From Gammaproteobacteria bacterium (GTDB lineage Bacteria; Pseudomonadota; Gammaproteobacteria; GCA-001735895): 64,000 bases of DNA. The translations under genes and the position numbers were made by a program. The notes under the pieces are model-generated. The model worked only from the letters and a program-made list of their open reading frames with translations. It ran no database searches and was not told the origin of the DNA. Within the stretch, counting starts at the first letter, position 1, and the number at the start of each line of letters is the position of its first letter. Where the stretch lies: assembly GCA_024225395.1 (NCBI GenBank), contig JAAEMR010000192.1, positions 19,623 through 83,622 of the forward strand, in the 5' to 3' direction. This document shows positions 45,475 through 55,983 of this stretch, in pieces.

Positions 45475-46415
45475 GCCAGCAACAATTTTCCCATAAACCC
45501 GTATTGTTTCAACAAGTCATCGATTTGATGAAAATTAAACCCGATGGTATTTATATTGACGGGACTTTTGGTCGAGGCGGTCATTCGACTGCGATACTTG
45601 CTCAGTTAAGTGAAAAGGGTAGATTGCTGGTTATGGATAAAGATCCTGAAGCCATTGCTTATGCTAAACAATTACTGGCTGAAGATACACGAGTCACCAT
45701 TATTCATGATGATTACGGGCAGATGGCTGAACGCATTGAGCAATTGGGTCTGAAGCAGTTAGTGGATGGAGTATTGCTGGATCTGGGTGTGTCATCACCT
45801 CAGCTGGACGATGCTCAGAGAGGCTTTAGTTTTCAAAATAACGGCCCCCTGGATATGCGAATGAATCCTGATCAGGGAATGTCCGCGGCTGAATGGATTA
45901 TGACGGCTAGAGAAAAGGAAATATCCGATGTATTGTGGCAGTTAGGTGAAGAGCGTTTTTCTCGCCGCATTGCGAAAAAAATCATCGAAGTTCGTCAGCA
46001 GCAGGCTATTACCGATACGGCTACTTTAGTCAATATTATCAGTGACTGTGTTCCTGCTTATAAAGAAAAGAAACACCCCGCAACCCGTAGCTTTCAGGCT
46101 ATCCGCATGAAGGTGAATCAGGAACTTGATCATATTCATCAGGTGCTCGATGGAATCTTTGATGTTTTGAAAATTGGCGGGCAGGTACTGGTGATCAGTT
46201 TTCATTCACTGGAAGATCGACTGGTGAAGAAATTTATTAAAAAGCATTCCACACCGCCTGCAATACCAAAAGGTTTGCCGGTTCGTGAAAGTGACTTACA
46301 GGTAACGGTTCGGTTACGCAATATTGGCAAAGCAGTTAAGGCGACTGCTGAAGAGATAAAACAAAATACGCGCTCTCGAAGTGCGATTTTAAGAATCGCT
46401 GAGCGCCTTTCCTGA
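45471..46415 (+). CDS. rsmH: 16S rRNA (cytosine-N4)-methyltransferase RsmH
   Basis: 314 aa. Motifs of the MraW family: HKPVLFQQVIDLMKIKPDGIY, DGTFGRGGHSTAIL for S-adenosylmethionine, DGVLLDLGVSSPQLDDAQRG, FSFQNNGPLDMRMNP, and VLVISFHSLEDRLVKKF. It methylates N4 of C1402. It overlaps mraZ by 4 nt and ftsL by 1 nt. Confidence 0.97.
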   Translation: MSQQQFSHKPVLFQQVIDLMKIKPDGIYIDGTFGRGGHSTAILAQLSEKGRLLVMDKDPEAIAYAKQLLAEDTRVTIIHDDYGQMAERIEQLGLKQLVDGVLLDLGVSSPQLDDAQRGFSFQNNGPLDMRMNPDQGMSAAEWIMTAREKEISDVLWQLGEERFSRRIAKKIIEVRQQQAITDTATLVNIISDCVPAYKEKKHPATRSFQAIRMKVNQELDHIHQVLDGIFDVLKIGGQVLVISFHSLEDRLVKKFIKKHSTPPAIPKGLPVRESDLQVTVRLRNIGKAVKATAEEIKQNTRSRSAILRIAERLS

Positions 46416-46690
46416 TGCGCCGCATATACTGGTTGATGCTGCTGATTGTTCTGGTAACTGGCAGCTCGATGGCTGTTATTTATGTAAAGCATGAAAGTAG
46501 AGTTTTGTTCTCCGAGTTAAGATTGCAGCAAAAGAATCAGGATGGACAGTTGATACACTGGAGTCGTTTACAGATACAGAAAAGCACATTAATTACTCAG
46601 GCTAATGTTGAATCCATAGCGCGAAAGAGACTCGATATGGTGATACCCGATAATGTTCAAATAGTGATGCTGGTGGATTATGAAAAATAA
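46415..46690 (+). CDS. ftsL: Cell division protein FtsL
   Basis: 91 aa, one N-terminal membrane helix (IYWLMLLIVLVTGSSMAVIY) followed by a periplasmic coiled coil (EHESRVLFSELRLQQKNQD-like heptads) and the IARKRLDMVIP motif. It forms the FtsQLB scaffold. The identity rests on this layout and on the position between rsmH and ftsI, since sequence conservation in FtsL is low. It overlaps ftsI by 11 nt. Confidence 0.92.
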   Translation: MRRIYWLMLLIVLVTGSSMAVIYVKHESRVLFSELRLQQKNQDGQLIHWSRLQIQKSTLITQANVESIARKRLDMVIPDNVQIVMLVDYEK

Positions 46691-48386
46691 TTCGCCTGTT
46701 TTTTATGCTGGAAGACATTATTTCGTGCTGGTGGTTCTGGTATTACTATTTGCTTCACTAGTTGGCAGGTCGGCATGGTTGCAAATCTATAATCAGGAGT
46801 TCTTGCTGGATGAAGGAAGTCAACGCCAGTTAAGAACGATACAAACTCCCGCCTATCGGGGCACGATCACAGATCGTTTTGGAACGCCTCTAGCGATTAG
46901 TACACCGGTTGATTCGGTCTGGGTTAACCCCCAGCTAGTTCTGCTGGATCAGGATGGTTTAAAAAAGGTAACAAAGTCATTAGGGGTTAATTATAAAAAT
47001 ACTCTTAACAGGTTAAAGCAGCGTGCGAATAAGGAATTTGTGTTTATTAAACGCCGTGTTGAACCTGAACTGGCCCAAAAAGCTGTGCAAGGTGTCGACG
47101 GTGTATATTTACAAAGAGAATACAATCGCTTTTACCCTGCAGGTGAAGTTGTTTCGCATGTATTGGGTTTTACCGATATTGATAATGTGGGTAGAGAAGG
47201 TCTGGAATTAATCTATCAGGACTGGTTAAAAGCCAAAGCGGGTAAACGCCAGATACTACGAAACCGAAAGGGTGACGTGGTAGAAAATATTTCACAGGTA
47301 GTGGCTGCACGTTCGGGCAAAGATTTACAGACCAGTATAGATATGAGGTTGCAATATATAACCTATCGAAGCCTGGCTAAAGCGATCAGGCATCATGATG
47401 CTACCTCTGGAAGTGCAGTTATACTGGATGCTCTCTCCGGTGAAATTCTGGCAATTGCCAATCTGCCTTCATACAACCCGAATCAACGTAAAAATAAATC
47501 AGCGGCGGCTCGTCGTAACCGGGCGGTTACCGATGTTTTTGAGCCGGGTTCAACGATTAAACCTTTTACTATTGCCGCAGCTCTGGATAGAAAAACATTT
47601 AGTAAAAAAAGTGTGATTAATACTGCACCGGGTTACATGAAAGTGAGCGGTTACCCAATTAGAGACTTTCGAAATTATGGATCTCTTGATCTTGCCGGTA
47701 TTTTACGTAAGTCGAGTAATGTGGGGGCATCTAAAGTTGCTCTATCCATGAAGCCTGAGCAACTATGGCAGGCGTTTAAAGATTACGGTTTTGGTGAGCC
47801 ATCCGGCATCAGTTTTCCAGCCTCATCTTCGGGATATTTTAGTCATTACAGTGACTGGCAACCACTGGATCATGCCACCATGGCATTTGGTTATGGCGTG
47901 TCAGCTTCAACATTACAACTTGCCCGTTCTTACTCTGTTTTTGCTAATAACGGTGAAATTCAACCAGTCAGTTTGCTGAAACTTGATGAGCCTCAGCAAA
48001 CTACACGAGTGATGAAACCAGCTACGGCTAAAATGGTGTTGAATATGATGGAGCAGGTGGTTGGCCCGAAAGGAACAGCCCAACAGGCTGCTATCGAAGG
48101 ATATCGAGTAGCCGGTAAAACTGGCACGGTAAAAAAGAGTGCCGCTGGCGGTTATCTTGAAAATACCTATACCTCTGTTTTTGCAGGCATTGTACCCGTG
48201 AGTAATCCACGGTTAATCATGGCTGTGATGATTGATGAGCCTAAAATGAATGGTTATTACGGGGGGCAGGTTGCTGCGCCGGTGTTCAAGGATGTGCTTA
48301 CGCATGCTTTGCGTCTAATGAATATTTCACCGGATAATCTGACGGCATCTTTACAGGTGGCTAAATCGACAGGGCAGATATTATGA
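46680..48386 (+). CDS. ftsI: Septal peptidoglycan transpeptidase FtsI (PBP3)
   Basis: 568 aa. One membrane helix (residues 10-30), a dimerisation domain, and the transpeptidase domain with SxxK (EPGSTIKPF, near residue 290), SxN (KSSNVG, near 344) and KTG (AGKTGT, near 479). It crosslinks septal peptidoglycan with FtsW. The start ATG lies within ftsL. Confidence 0.97.
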   Translation: MKNNSPVFYAGRHYFVLVVLVLLFASLVGRSAWLQIYNQEFLLDEGSQRQLRTIQTPAYRGTITDRFGTPLAISTPVDSVWVNPQLVLLDQDGLKKVTKSLGVNYKNTLNRLKQRANKEFVFIKRRVEPELAQKAVQGVDGVYLQREYNRFYPAGEVVSHVLGFTDIDNVGREGLELIYQDWLKAKAGKRQILRNRKGDVVENISQVVAARSGKDLQTSIDMRLQYITYRSLAKAIRHHDATSGSAVILDALSGEILAIANLPSYNPNQRKNKSAAARRNRAVTDVFEPGSTIKPFTIAAALDRKTFSKKSVINTAPGYMKVSGYPIRDFRNYGSLDLAGILRKSSNVGASKVALSMKPEQLWQAFKDYGFGEPSGISFPASSSGYFSHYSDWQPLDHATMAFGYGVSASTLQLARSYSVFANNGEIQPVSLLKLDEPQQTTRVMKPATAKMVLNMMEQVVGPKGTAQQAAIEGYRVAGKTGTVKKSAAGGYLENTYTSVFAGIVPVSNPRLIMAVMIDEPKMNGYYGGQVAAPVFKDVLTHALRLMNISPDNLTASLQVAKSTGQIL

Positions 48387-49909
48387 TGACTTCATTGAGT
48401 CGGCAGACAGAAATGACACTCGATAACCTGTTGCAGGGTTATGTCGCTGAAAGTCATTTATTTAATATTGAAATCACGGGTTTAACCAGTAATAGTTCAG
48501 ACGTTAAAAAGGGAAATTTATTTGTAGCCCTTGCGGGTCTGACCAGACATGCGTTGGATTTTGTAACGGATGCAATCAATGTCGGTGCTGTAGCTGTTCT
48601 GTTTGATGCCAATGATGAATATTGTTTGCAACGTATTCCACTGTTAGAAAAGCAACATGCTATAAAATTTATTCCAGTTACTAATTTGCCGCAAAACCTG
48701 GGTAAGATTGCGAGCCGCTTCTTTGCCTATCCTAGTCAACAATTTAAACTGATCGGTGTTACCGGAACTGATGGCAAAACCAGTGTTACCCATTTATTAA
48801 TTCAGGCGTTGAACAAGTTGAATAAAAGAGCGGGCAGTGTTGGAACTCTGGGTTATGGAATGGCCAATCAGCTGAAGATGACTAAATTCACTACGCCCGA
48901 TGCAATTACTTTACAGTCAATTTTGTTTGAGCTTGCATTAGGATCCTGTGAATATGTGGTGATGGAAGCTTCTTCCCATGCACTGGAACAGCATAGAGTG
49001 AGTGGTTGTCAGTTTGATATTGCAGCTTTGACAAATTTAGGCAGTGATCACCTCGATTATCATGGCGATATCGAGCACTATAAAGCGGCTAAATCTCGAT
49101 TGTTTTCGCAACAGAATGTATCGGGAAAGGTATTAAATCTTGATGATGATTTTGGAATATCTCTGGCTAAACAGTATAAAGGTGACAATGTCATTAACTA
49201 CAGTGTTGATGTGTCTGGTGATACCGCTGCAGATGTAAGGTTGCTGTCCAGTTCTATGACGGCACAGGGTATTAACATTAAGGTATCAACAGCGTCAGGT
49301 TTACTAACTATACAGACGGGTCTAATCGGTGCATTTAATATTAGCAACTTGTTGTGTTGTATATCAGTTTTGCTTCAACTGGGATTTGAGGTGCAGAAAA
49401 TCGAACAGTGTATGCAGGGATTAAAACCCATACCTGGGCGTATGGAGTACTTTCCATCGGTTAATCAACAGGCAGCCGTGGTTATCGATTTTGCTCATAC
49501 TGAACAGGCATTATCTGCATGTTTGAATTCACTTAAAAATTATTGTGACGGAAAAATTATCTGTATATTTGGTTGTGGTGGTGACCGGGATCAGAGTAAA
49601 CGTCCTAAAATGGCAGCTGTTGCAGAGCAGTTGGCTGATCAGGTCATAGTCACCGATGATAACCCGCGAAATGAACCTCCAGAGCAGATCATGCGTGATT
49701 TATTGACTGGATTTGATAATCCTCAGCTGGTTAGAATTATTCATGATCGTGAAATAGCAATTGATACAGCACTGGCCGAAGCCAGTGAAAAAGATCTGGT
49801 GGTTGTGGCGGGTAAAGGTCACGAAAAATTTCAAATTATAGGCGATAAGAGAGTCCCGTTCAGTGATCACTGTGTGGTAAAGCAGAACCGCAAGAGGGCT
49901 GCTTTATGA
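48383..49909 (+). CDS. murE: UDP-MurNAc-L-Ala-D-Glu:meso-diaminopimelate ligase
   Basis: 508 aa. The ATP P-loop GVTGTDGKTSVTH is near residue 126 and the family ends with the DNPRNEPP motif near 425, the DNPR signature of meso-diaminopimelate-specific MurE. It adds the third residue of the peptide stem. It overlaps ftsI and murF by 4 nt each. Confidence 0.97.
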   Translation: MMTSLSRQTEMTLDNLLQGYVAESHLFNIEITGLTSNSSDVKKGNLFVALAGLTRHALDFVTDAINVGAVAVLFDANDEYCLQRIPLLEKQHAIKFIPVTNLPQNLGKIASRFFAYPSQQFKLIGVTGTDGKTSVTHLLIQALNKLNKRAGSVGTLGYGMANQLKMTKFTTPDAITLQSILFELALGSCEYVVMEASSHALEQHRVSGCQFDIAALTNLGSDHLDYHGDIEHYKAAKSRLFSQQNVSGKVLNLDDDFGISLAKQYKGDNVINYSVDVSGDTAADVRLLSSSMTAQGINIKVSTASGLLTIQTGLIGAFNISNLLCCISVLLQLGFEVQKIEQCMQGLKPIPGRMEYFPSVNQQAAVVIDFAHTEQALSACLNSLKNYCDGKIICIFGCGGDRDQSKRPKMAAVAEQLADQVIVTDDNPRNEPPEQIMRDLLTGFDNPQLVRIIHDREIAIDTALAEASEKDLVVVAGKGHEKFQIIGDKRVPFSDHCVVKQNRKRAAL

Positions 49910-51291
49910 TACAGATGAATAGTCAGCAGTTAATATCCCTGTTCCCTCAGCGTGAATCTACTGGTAGTCCATTTTCAATCTCTTCGGTGGTTATAGATAG
50001 TCGAAAATGTACAGAAGGATGCCTGTTTGTTGCCATTAAAGGTGAAAATTTCGATGGTCACCAGTTTGTAAATAAAGCTGCTGAACTGGGTGCAGTTGCT
50101 GCAATTGTTGAGACTGCTGTAAGCGGAATTTCAATACCTCAAATTATTGTCAATGATACCCGTCAGGCGCTTGCTCAACTGGCTAATTTCTGGCGTAAAG
50201 AAGTCAACCCGTTAGTAATTGCTATTACCGGTAGTAATGGAAAAACTACGGTAAAAGAAATGCTGGGGCGTATTTTATCGAGCGAGTATAAGACTTTAAT
50301 GACCGTGGGAAATTTCAATAATGAAATAGGTGTACCGCTAACATTGTTTCGGTTGTCACAAGAAGATCGTTTTGCAGTGATTGAAATGGGTGCTAACCAT
50401 CTAAATGAAATCAGTCAACTGGTAGGCATTGCAGAACCGGATGTGGTTTATGTCAATAATGCCCGTGCTGCGCACATTGAGGGTTTCGGTTCACTACAGT
50501 CAGTTGTTCAGGCCAAAGGAGAGATGTATCAATATTGCAGGTCGGATGCTCTGGCCATTTTTAATATTGATGAAGATTCTACAGATTACTGGAAATCAAT
50601 ATCCTCAACCAGTAATCAATTAACTTTTTCCACTAAACAGCCTGCCGATGTAACTGCAACATGTGAGCCATTATCAGATGGTTTTAAATTGACTATAGAG
50701 CGTCAACATGAACAATTTGAATCTATTTTACATGTGTTTGGTGAGCATAATGTTCAGAATGCATCAGCTGCTATAACGCTGGCAATTGGTTGTGGGTTAA
50801 CAGTAAAGCAGGCTTGCAGGGGCTTGAATGGTTTTAGTGGTGTTAAAGGTCGTCAACAATTTGTTTCAGGTTTGAATGACAGTGTCATTATTGATGATAG
50901 TTACAATGCAAATCCTGATTCTCTATCGGCGGCAGTAAAGGTTTTATGTGCTCTGGATGGTACTGCCTGGTTGGCACTGGGTGATATGGCCGAGATGGGT
51001 GAGCAATCTTTACAGTTGCATCAACAGGCTGCCAGAGATGCCCGGAAAGCTGGTGTAGAAAAACTTTTTGCATTAGGAGAAATGAGTTGTAAAGCTTCAG
51101 ATACATTTGAAAAAAATGGGTTTTGTTTTAAACAGCATGGTGAAATGGTTGAGTTTTTATCAACTCGTTTGCATAAAGGAATTAATTTGCTGGTAAAGGG
51201 ATCACGTAGTTCCGGTATGGATAAAGTCGTAGAAAAACTAATCTTAAATACAAAACTTTCTGATACTTCAGGAGTAGAACATGCTCTATAG
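49906..51291 (+). CDS. murF: UDP-MurNAc-tripeptide:D-Ala-D-Ala ligase
   Basis: 461 aa, Mur ligase with the P-loop [13 protein letters not shown] near residue 106, [11 protein letters not shown] and the C-terminal SYNANPDSL motif. It adds D-Ala-D-Ala, made by DdlB encoded 7 kb later in the same cluster. It overlaps mraY by 11 nt. Confidence 0.97.
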   Translation: MIQMNSQQLISLFPQRESTGSPFSISSVVIDSRKCTEGCLFVAIKGENFDGHQFVNKAAELGAVAAIVETAVSGISIPQIIVNDTRQALAQLANFWRKEVNPLVIAITGSNGKTTVKEMLGRILSSEYKTLMTVGNFNNEIGVPLTLFRLSQEDRFAVIEMGANHLNEISQLVGIAEPDVVYVNNARAAHIEGFGSLQSVVQAKGEMYQYCRSDALAIFNIDEDSTDYWKSISSTSNQLTFSTKQPADVTATCEPLSDGFKLTIERQHEQFESILHVFGEHNVQNASAAITLAIGCGLTVKQACRGLNGFSGVKGRQQFVSGLNDSVIIDDSYNANPDSLSAAVKVLCALDGTAWLALGDMAEMGEQSLQLHQQAARDARKAGVEKLFALGEMSCKASDTFEKNGFCFKQHGEMVEFLSTRLHKGINLLVKGSRSSGMDKVVEKLILNTKLSDTSGVEHAL

Positions 51292-52363
51292 CCTGGCTAC
51301 CTATCTAACCCAGTTTCATAGTGGTTTTAATTTATTTCAGTATCTTACTTTTCGTACGATTCTGGGGGTATTAACCGCGCTTATTATCTCTCTGGTGGTG
51401 GGTCCGTGGATGATAAGGTACCTGAGTAAATATAATATCGGTCAAAGCGTTCGTGATGATGGTCCTGAAACTCATTTTAGTAAAGCAGGTACACCCACCA
51501 TGGGTGGTGCTTTAATCCTTGTCGCTATAATAATCAGTACTCTGTTATGGAGTGATTTAACTTCACGTTTTGTGTGGATAGTTCTATTTGTAACGGCCGG
51601 CTTTGGCATCATTGGCTGGGTAGATGATTATAAGAAAATAGTTTTTGGTAACTCAAAAGGCCTGGCTTCACGTTATAAATATTTATGGCAATCGGTTGTG
51701 GGGCTTACGGCTGCATTCATTCTTTTTAGAACCGCTGAATTACCACACGAAACACAGTTAATCGTTCCGTTTGTTAAATCACTGGTATTTGATCTTGGCT
51801 GGATGTATGTGGTGCTGGCTTATTTTGTCATCGTGGGTAGTAGTAATGCGGTTAACCTGACTGACGGCCTTGATGGCCTGGCTATTTTACCGACCGTACT
51901 GGTGGGTGGTGCTCTAGGAGTATTTGCCTATGTAACAGGTAATACTAATTTTGCTGGATACCTGGGTATCCCCTATATTCCAGGTGTTGGAGAAATGGTT
52001 GTTTTCAGCGGTGCGCTTGTTGGTGCAGGCCTCGGATTTTTATGGTTTAACACTTATCCCGCCCAGGTTTTTATGGGTGATGTGGGTGCTCTGGCACTGG
52101 GTGCTGCACTGGGTGTGATAGCTGTGATAGTGCGTCAGGAACTGGTGTTATTTATCATGGGTGGAATATTTGTCGTAGAAACTGTTTCGGTGATTTTACA
52201 GGTGGTCTCCTACAAATTAACGGGTCGCCGTATTTTTAGAATGGCCCCTTTGCATCATCATTATGAATTAAAGGGCTGGCCGGAGCCGCGTATCATTGTT
52301 CGATTCTGGATCATCACCGTTATTCTTGTATTAATCGGCCTGGCGAGTCTGAAAATACGGTGA
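51281..52363 (+). CDS. mraY: Phospho-N-acetylmuramoyl-pentapeptide transferase
   Basis: 360 aa with ten membrane helices. Catalytic aspartates are in DDYKK (near residue 115) and [10 protein letters not shown] (near 193), and HHHYELKGW is the cytoplasmic loop of lipid I synthases. It makes lipid I from UDP-MurNAc-pentapeptide and undecaprenyl phosphate. Confidence 0.97.
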   Translation: MLYSLATYLTQFHSGFNLFQYLTFRTILGVLTALIISLVVGPWMIRYLSKYNIGQSVRDDGPETHFSKAGTPTMGGALILVAIIISTLLWSDLTSRFVWIVLFVTAGFGIIGWVDDYKKIVFGNSKGLASRYKYLWQSVVGLTAAFILFRTAELPHETQLIVPFVKSLVFDLGWMYVVLAYFVIVGSSNAVNLTDGLDGLAILPTVLVGGALGVFAYVTGNTNFAGYLGIPYIPGVGEMVVFSGALVGAGLGFLWFNTYPAQVFMGDVGALALGAALGVIAVIVRQELVLFIMGGIFVVETVSVILQVVSYKLTGRRIFRMAPLHHHYELKGWPEPRIIVRFWIITVILVLIGLASLKIR

Positions 52364-53700
52364 TGTATAAAATGACGAGCCATCTTCAGACAATACATAA
52401 AGACCAACGCTACCTGGTTGTGGGTCTGGGAATGACCGGATATTCGGCGGCCAGTCATCTGTTGCAACATGGCTATCAATGCAAGGTTCAGGATAACAGG
52501 GAACAGCCTCCTTATATGGATATGTTCCAGCAAAACTTTCCGACAATCGAAGTCATAAAAGGTGAATTGTCTGAGTCTCTACTGGACGATATTGATTGCC
52601 TGGTAGTTAGTCCCGGGTTGTCGATTCGCTCACCGTTGATGCAAAAGATAGCTGATTCGGGAAAACAGATTATCGGTGATATCGAACTGTTTGCTGAGGC
52701 AGTTGATAAACCTGTATTGGCGATAACTGGATCAAATGGTAAAAGTACCGTGACCAGTCTGTTAGGTGAAATGATAAAAGCCGATTGTAAAAATGCTGCG
52801 GTTGGTGGAAACATCGGTGTGCCCGCTCTGCAACTACTCAGTGATGATGTTGACTTTTATGTACTGGAATTATCCAGTTTTCAACTTGAAACAACTTCAT
52901 CATTACGACCATTGATATCGACCGTATTAAATATCAGTGAAGATCATATGGATCGTTATGAAAATTTGAAGGAATATCAGCAGTGCAAAAAAACCATTTA
53001 CTCTAATGCAACAAATTGCCTGAGTAATTTTGATGATGAGTCAACAAAACACTCGTCAACTGATATCCAGTTTTCATTGCACAGTTCTGCATGTGAATAC
53101 ACGGTGATTGGAATAGAAAACCCCTTGTTAGCTGTAGATGGCGAGGGCTGGATAAATACTGCAGAATTAAAACTTAAAGGACGGCATAACTGGGCGAATT
53201 GTCTTGCTGCAATAGCGATGGCCAGGGTTGCAGGTATTTCCAAACCCGCGATTTTAAAAGCCTTGAAATCTTATACTGGATTACCTCATCGAAGTGAATG
53301 GATTGCCGAGATAAATGGAGTGAGCTGGATAAATGATTCTAAGGCAACAAATCCTGGCGCAACCAAAGCCGCTATAGAGGGGCTGGGTGATTCGGTTATT
53401 TTGCTAGCGGGTGGACAGAGTAAAGGGGCCAATGTCTCTATTTTATGTGAAAGCTTACGCCAGCATGTTAAAACTGTTTTGTTATTTGGAGAAGATGCTG
53501 GTGTTCTAGAGCAAAGCTTTAACAAATGCGTAAACATTCAACGTGTGGACGATTTAGAACAGGCTGTTCAAGTTGCAAATGATATTGCTGTTGAAGGTGA
53601 TATTGTTTTGCTGGCTCCAGCCTGTGCAAGTTTTGATATGTACAGTGGTTTTCCAGCTCGTGGTGACCACTTCAAGAGTTTAGTGAGGGTGTTGTCATGA
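52363..53700 (+). CDS. murD: UDP-MurNAc-L-alanine:D-glutamate ligase
   Basis: 445 aa from ATG 52363 (a GTG one codon earlier is in frame). Opening YLVVGLGMTGYSAASHL, P-loop ITGSNGKSTVTSL near residue 124, and the tail LAPACASFDMYSGFPARGDHF are diagnostic for MurD. It adds D-glutamate. It shares its start with the mraY stop and overlaps ftsW by 4 nt. Confidence 0.97.
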   Translation: MYKMTSHLQTIHKDQRYLVVGLGMTGYSAASHLLQHGYQCKVQDNREQPPYMDMFQQNFPTIEVIKGELSESLLDDIDCLVVSPGLSIRSPLMQKIADSGKQIIGDIELFAEAVDKPVLAITGSNGKSTVTSLLGEMIKADCKNAAVGGNIGVPALQLLSDDVDFYVLELSSFQLETTSSLRPLISTVLNISEDHMDRYENLKEYQQCKKTIYSNATNCLSNFDDESTKHSSTDIQFSLHSSACEYTVIGIENPLLAVDGEGWINTAELKLKGRHNWANCLAAIAMARVAGISKPAILKALKSYTGLPHRSEWIAEINGVSWINDSKATNPGATKAAIEGLGDSVILLAGGQSKGANVSILCESLRQHVKTVLLFGEDAGVLEQSFNKCVNIQRVDDLEQAVQVANDIAVEGDIVLLAPACASFDMYSGFPARGDHFKSLVRVLS

Positions 53701-54908
53701 GCTCTCAGGCCATACGTGCTTCACAGCTAGATAGAGTTGCAGCTCCCAGTTTACCTAAACGTTTAGATAGCCAGATCCTGTTAATATTCGGGTTACTCGC
53801 AGTGATCGGATTAATTATGGTGACATCGGCATCGATAGGTGTAGCTGATGCGAAAATGAATGATCCTTTTTATTATGGCAAGCGGCAGTTTTTACGCCTG
53901 TTGTTAGGTGTTTTACTAATGTGGATAGCATACCGGGTACCTACCAGTATCTGGAAAAATAACGGTATGATCCTGATGCTGAGTTCACTGTTTCTACTGG
54001 CACTGGTATTAGTTCCCGGAGTTGGACGCACGGTTAATGGTGCAACCCGCTGGTTGGATTTGATCGTTTTTACCATTCAAGTTTCTGAAATAGCAAAACT
54101 GTTTTTAATCATTTACTTAAGCGGATACCTCATTCGACGTTGTGAAGAAATTCAATCCGGTTTAATGGGGTTTGTTAAACCAATGATCATTTTAGCAATG
54201 GCCAGTGGGCTTTTATTACTGGAACCGGATTTTGGTGCAGCAGCGGTGTTATTAATGACAGGCCTTGGAATGATATTCCTGGGTGGGGTCCAGTTTAAAC
54301 ATTTCATTATTTTTGTGATTGGTACTCTCAGTATCATGGTGTTACTGGTACTTGCGTCGCCTTATAGAATGGCTCGAGTAACTTCATTTCTTGATCCATG
54401 GGCAGACCCTTTTTCCAGTGGTTTTCAGCTTACTCAATCTTTGATAGCCATAGGCAGTGGTGGAATCTACGGAACTGGTCTTGGCGGAAGTATACAGAAA
54501 CTTTTCTATTTACCCGAAGCGCATACTGATTTTCTGTTTGCAATCTACGCTGAAGAATTTGGGCTTATCGGGGCCGTTTTTCTGATTCTGATTTATGCCT
54601 GGTTTGTGTTACGTTGTTTTCAAATTGGAAAAACGGCATTAAATAAATCCAGACCTTTTGGGGCTTATCTTGTTTATGGCGTGGGATTGCTGGTGAGTAT
54701 TCAGGCGCTCATTAATATGGGTGTAAATCTGGGAGCCTTACCCACCAAAGGACTGACCTTACCTTTTATCAGTTATGGTGGTAACAGTATATTGATCATG
54801 TCGTTTGCGGTAGGTCTTGTGCTAAGGGTTCATTATGAAAATTCTGAGCCATCTGACGGAAGAAAAAAACCAAGAAAACGATCACCCAGGGTGGTGAAAA
54901 ATGGTTAA
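53697..54908 (+). CDS. ftsW: Septal peptidoglycan glycosyltransferase FtsW
   Basis: 403 aa SEDS protein with about ten membrane helices. The catalytic loop region is in DPFSSGFQLTQSLIAIGSGG (52-turn W-D-P motif WADP present just before), and TDFLFAIYAEEFGLIGAVFL and the C-terminal LPFISYGGNSILIMS follow. It polymerises lipid II at the septum with FtsI. Its short basic C-terminal tail lies in the cytoplasm. Confidence 0.97.
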   Translation: MSSQAIRASQLDRVAAPSLPKRLDSQILLIFGLLAVIGLIMVTSASIGVADAKMNDPFYYGKRQFLRLLLGVLLMWIAYRVPTSIWKNNGMILMLSSLFLLALVLVPGVGRTVNGATRWLDLIVFTIQVSEIAKLFLIIYLSGYLIRRCEEIQSGLMGFVKPMIILAMASGLLLLEPDFGAAAVLLMTGLGMIFLGGVQFKHFIIFVIGTLSIMVLLVLASPYRMARVTSFLDPWADPFSSGFQLTQSLIAIGSGGIYGTGLGGSIQKLFYLPEAHTDFLFAIYAEEFGLIGAVFLILIYAWFVLRCFQIGKTALNKSRPFGAYLVYGVGLLVSIQALINMGVNLGALPTKGLTLPFISYGGNSILIMSFAVGLVLRVHYENSEPSDGRKKPRKRSPRVVKNG

Positions 54909-55983
54909 TACTAAACGTCCAATCATGATCATGGCTGGTGGCACAGGCGGGCATGTTTTTCCTGCACTGGCGGTTGCAAATTATTTAAGAAATTCAGGTG
55001 AAGATGTTATCTGGATGGGTACAAAATCCGGCCTTGAGTCAAGAATTGTTCCGGCAGAAAATTTTCCGATTGAGTGGTTAACAATCGAAGGTGTTCGGGG
55101 TAAAGGTTTTGTCACTAAGGCTATGGCACCATTTAAATTATTTTTAGCCTGTATTCAGGCGATTAAAATTTTACTAAAAAATAAACCTAAAGCTATATTA
55201 GGTATGGGAGGTTTTGCTTCGGGACCGGGTGGATTGATGGCCTGGTTATTACGCATACCTTTGATTATTCATGAGCAAAATGCAGTGATTGGATTAACCA
55301 ATAAACTGTTAAATAAATTTGCAAGCTTAAAATATTTTGCATTTCCACAGGCTGCAAGAAATATTAAAGACAGTATCGTGGTGGGTAACCCGGTACGAAA
55401 AGATTTACTGGAAATTGATCCACCCGAAATTAGATATTCAAAAGTCGAAAGAAAAAATATTAATGTACTGGTGATAGGTGGTTCTCTGGGTGCTAAAACA
55501 CTGAATGATATTTTACCTGAAGCCCTGTTTAACATTGACGTTTCAGATCGACCAGCTGTTCGACATCAATGTGGAGCCGGTAAGTTACAGGATTGTCAGG
55601 AATTATATAAAAAGTACCAGGTTGAAGCTGATTTAACTGAATTTGTTGATGATATGAAGTCAGCTTACGAATGGGCCGACCTGGTGATATGCCGTTCTGG
55701 TGCATTAACAGTAGCAGAATTAGCAGCGGTAGGTGTAGCGTCAATTCTGGTTCCTTACCCTCACCATGTTGATAACCAGCAATTATTTAATGCGGCATTT
55801 CTAACGGATGCTGATGCCGCCATAGTCCAGCAGGATAAAGATTTTACAGCGAATTTTTTAGCCAATTGTCTGATGAGACTGACCAGGGATAAATTGATGA
55901 CAATGGCAGCTAATGCGAGAAAAATAGCTTATACCGAAGCGACTCAACAGGTTGCATCAGGCATATTACAGGAGGCTTTATAG
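54901..55983 (+). CDS. murG: UDP-GlcNAc:lipid I N-acetylglucosaminyltransferase
   Basis: 360 aa GT28 glycosyltransferase. G-loop 1 is AGGTGGHVFPALAVA, G-loop 2 GMGGFASGPGG, and the donor site GGSLGAKTLN plus ICRSGALTVAELAAVG. It turns lipid I into lipid II at the inner face of the membrane. It overlaps ftsW by 8 nt and murC by 1 nt. Confidence 0.97.
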   Translation: MVNTKRPIMIMAGGTGGHVFPALAVANYLRNSGEDVIWMGTKSGLESRIVPAENFPIEWLTIEGVRGKGFVTKAMAPFKLFLACIQAIKILLKNKPKAILGMGGFASGPGGLMAWLLRIPLIIHEQNAVIGLTNKLLNKFASLKYFAFPQAARNIKDSIVVGNPVRKDLLEIDPPEIRYSKVERKNINVLVIGGSLGAKTLNDILPEALFNIDVSDRPAVRHQCGAGKLQDCQELYKKYQVEADLTEFVDDMKSAYEWADLVICRSGALTVAELAAVGVASILVPYPHHVDNQQLFNAAFLTDADAAIVQQDKDFTANFLANCLMRLTRDKLMTMAANARKIAYTEATQQVASGILQEAL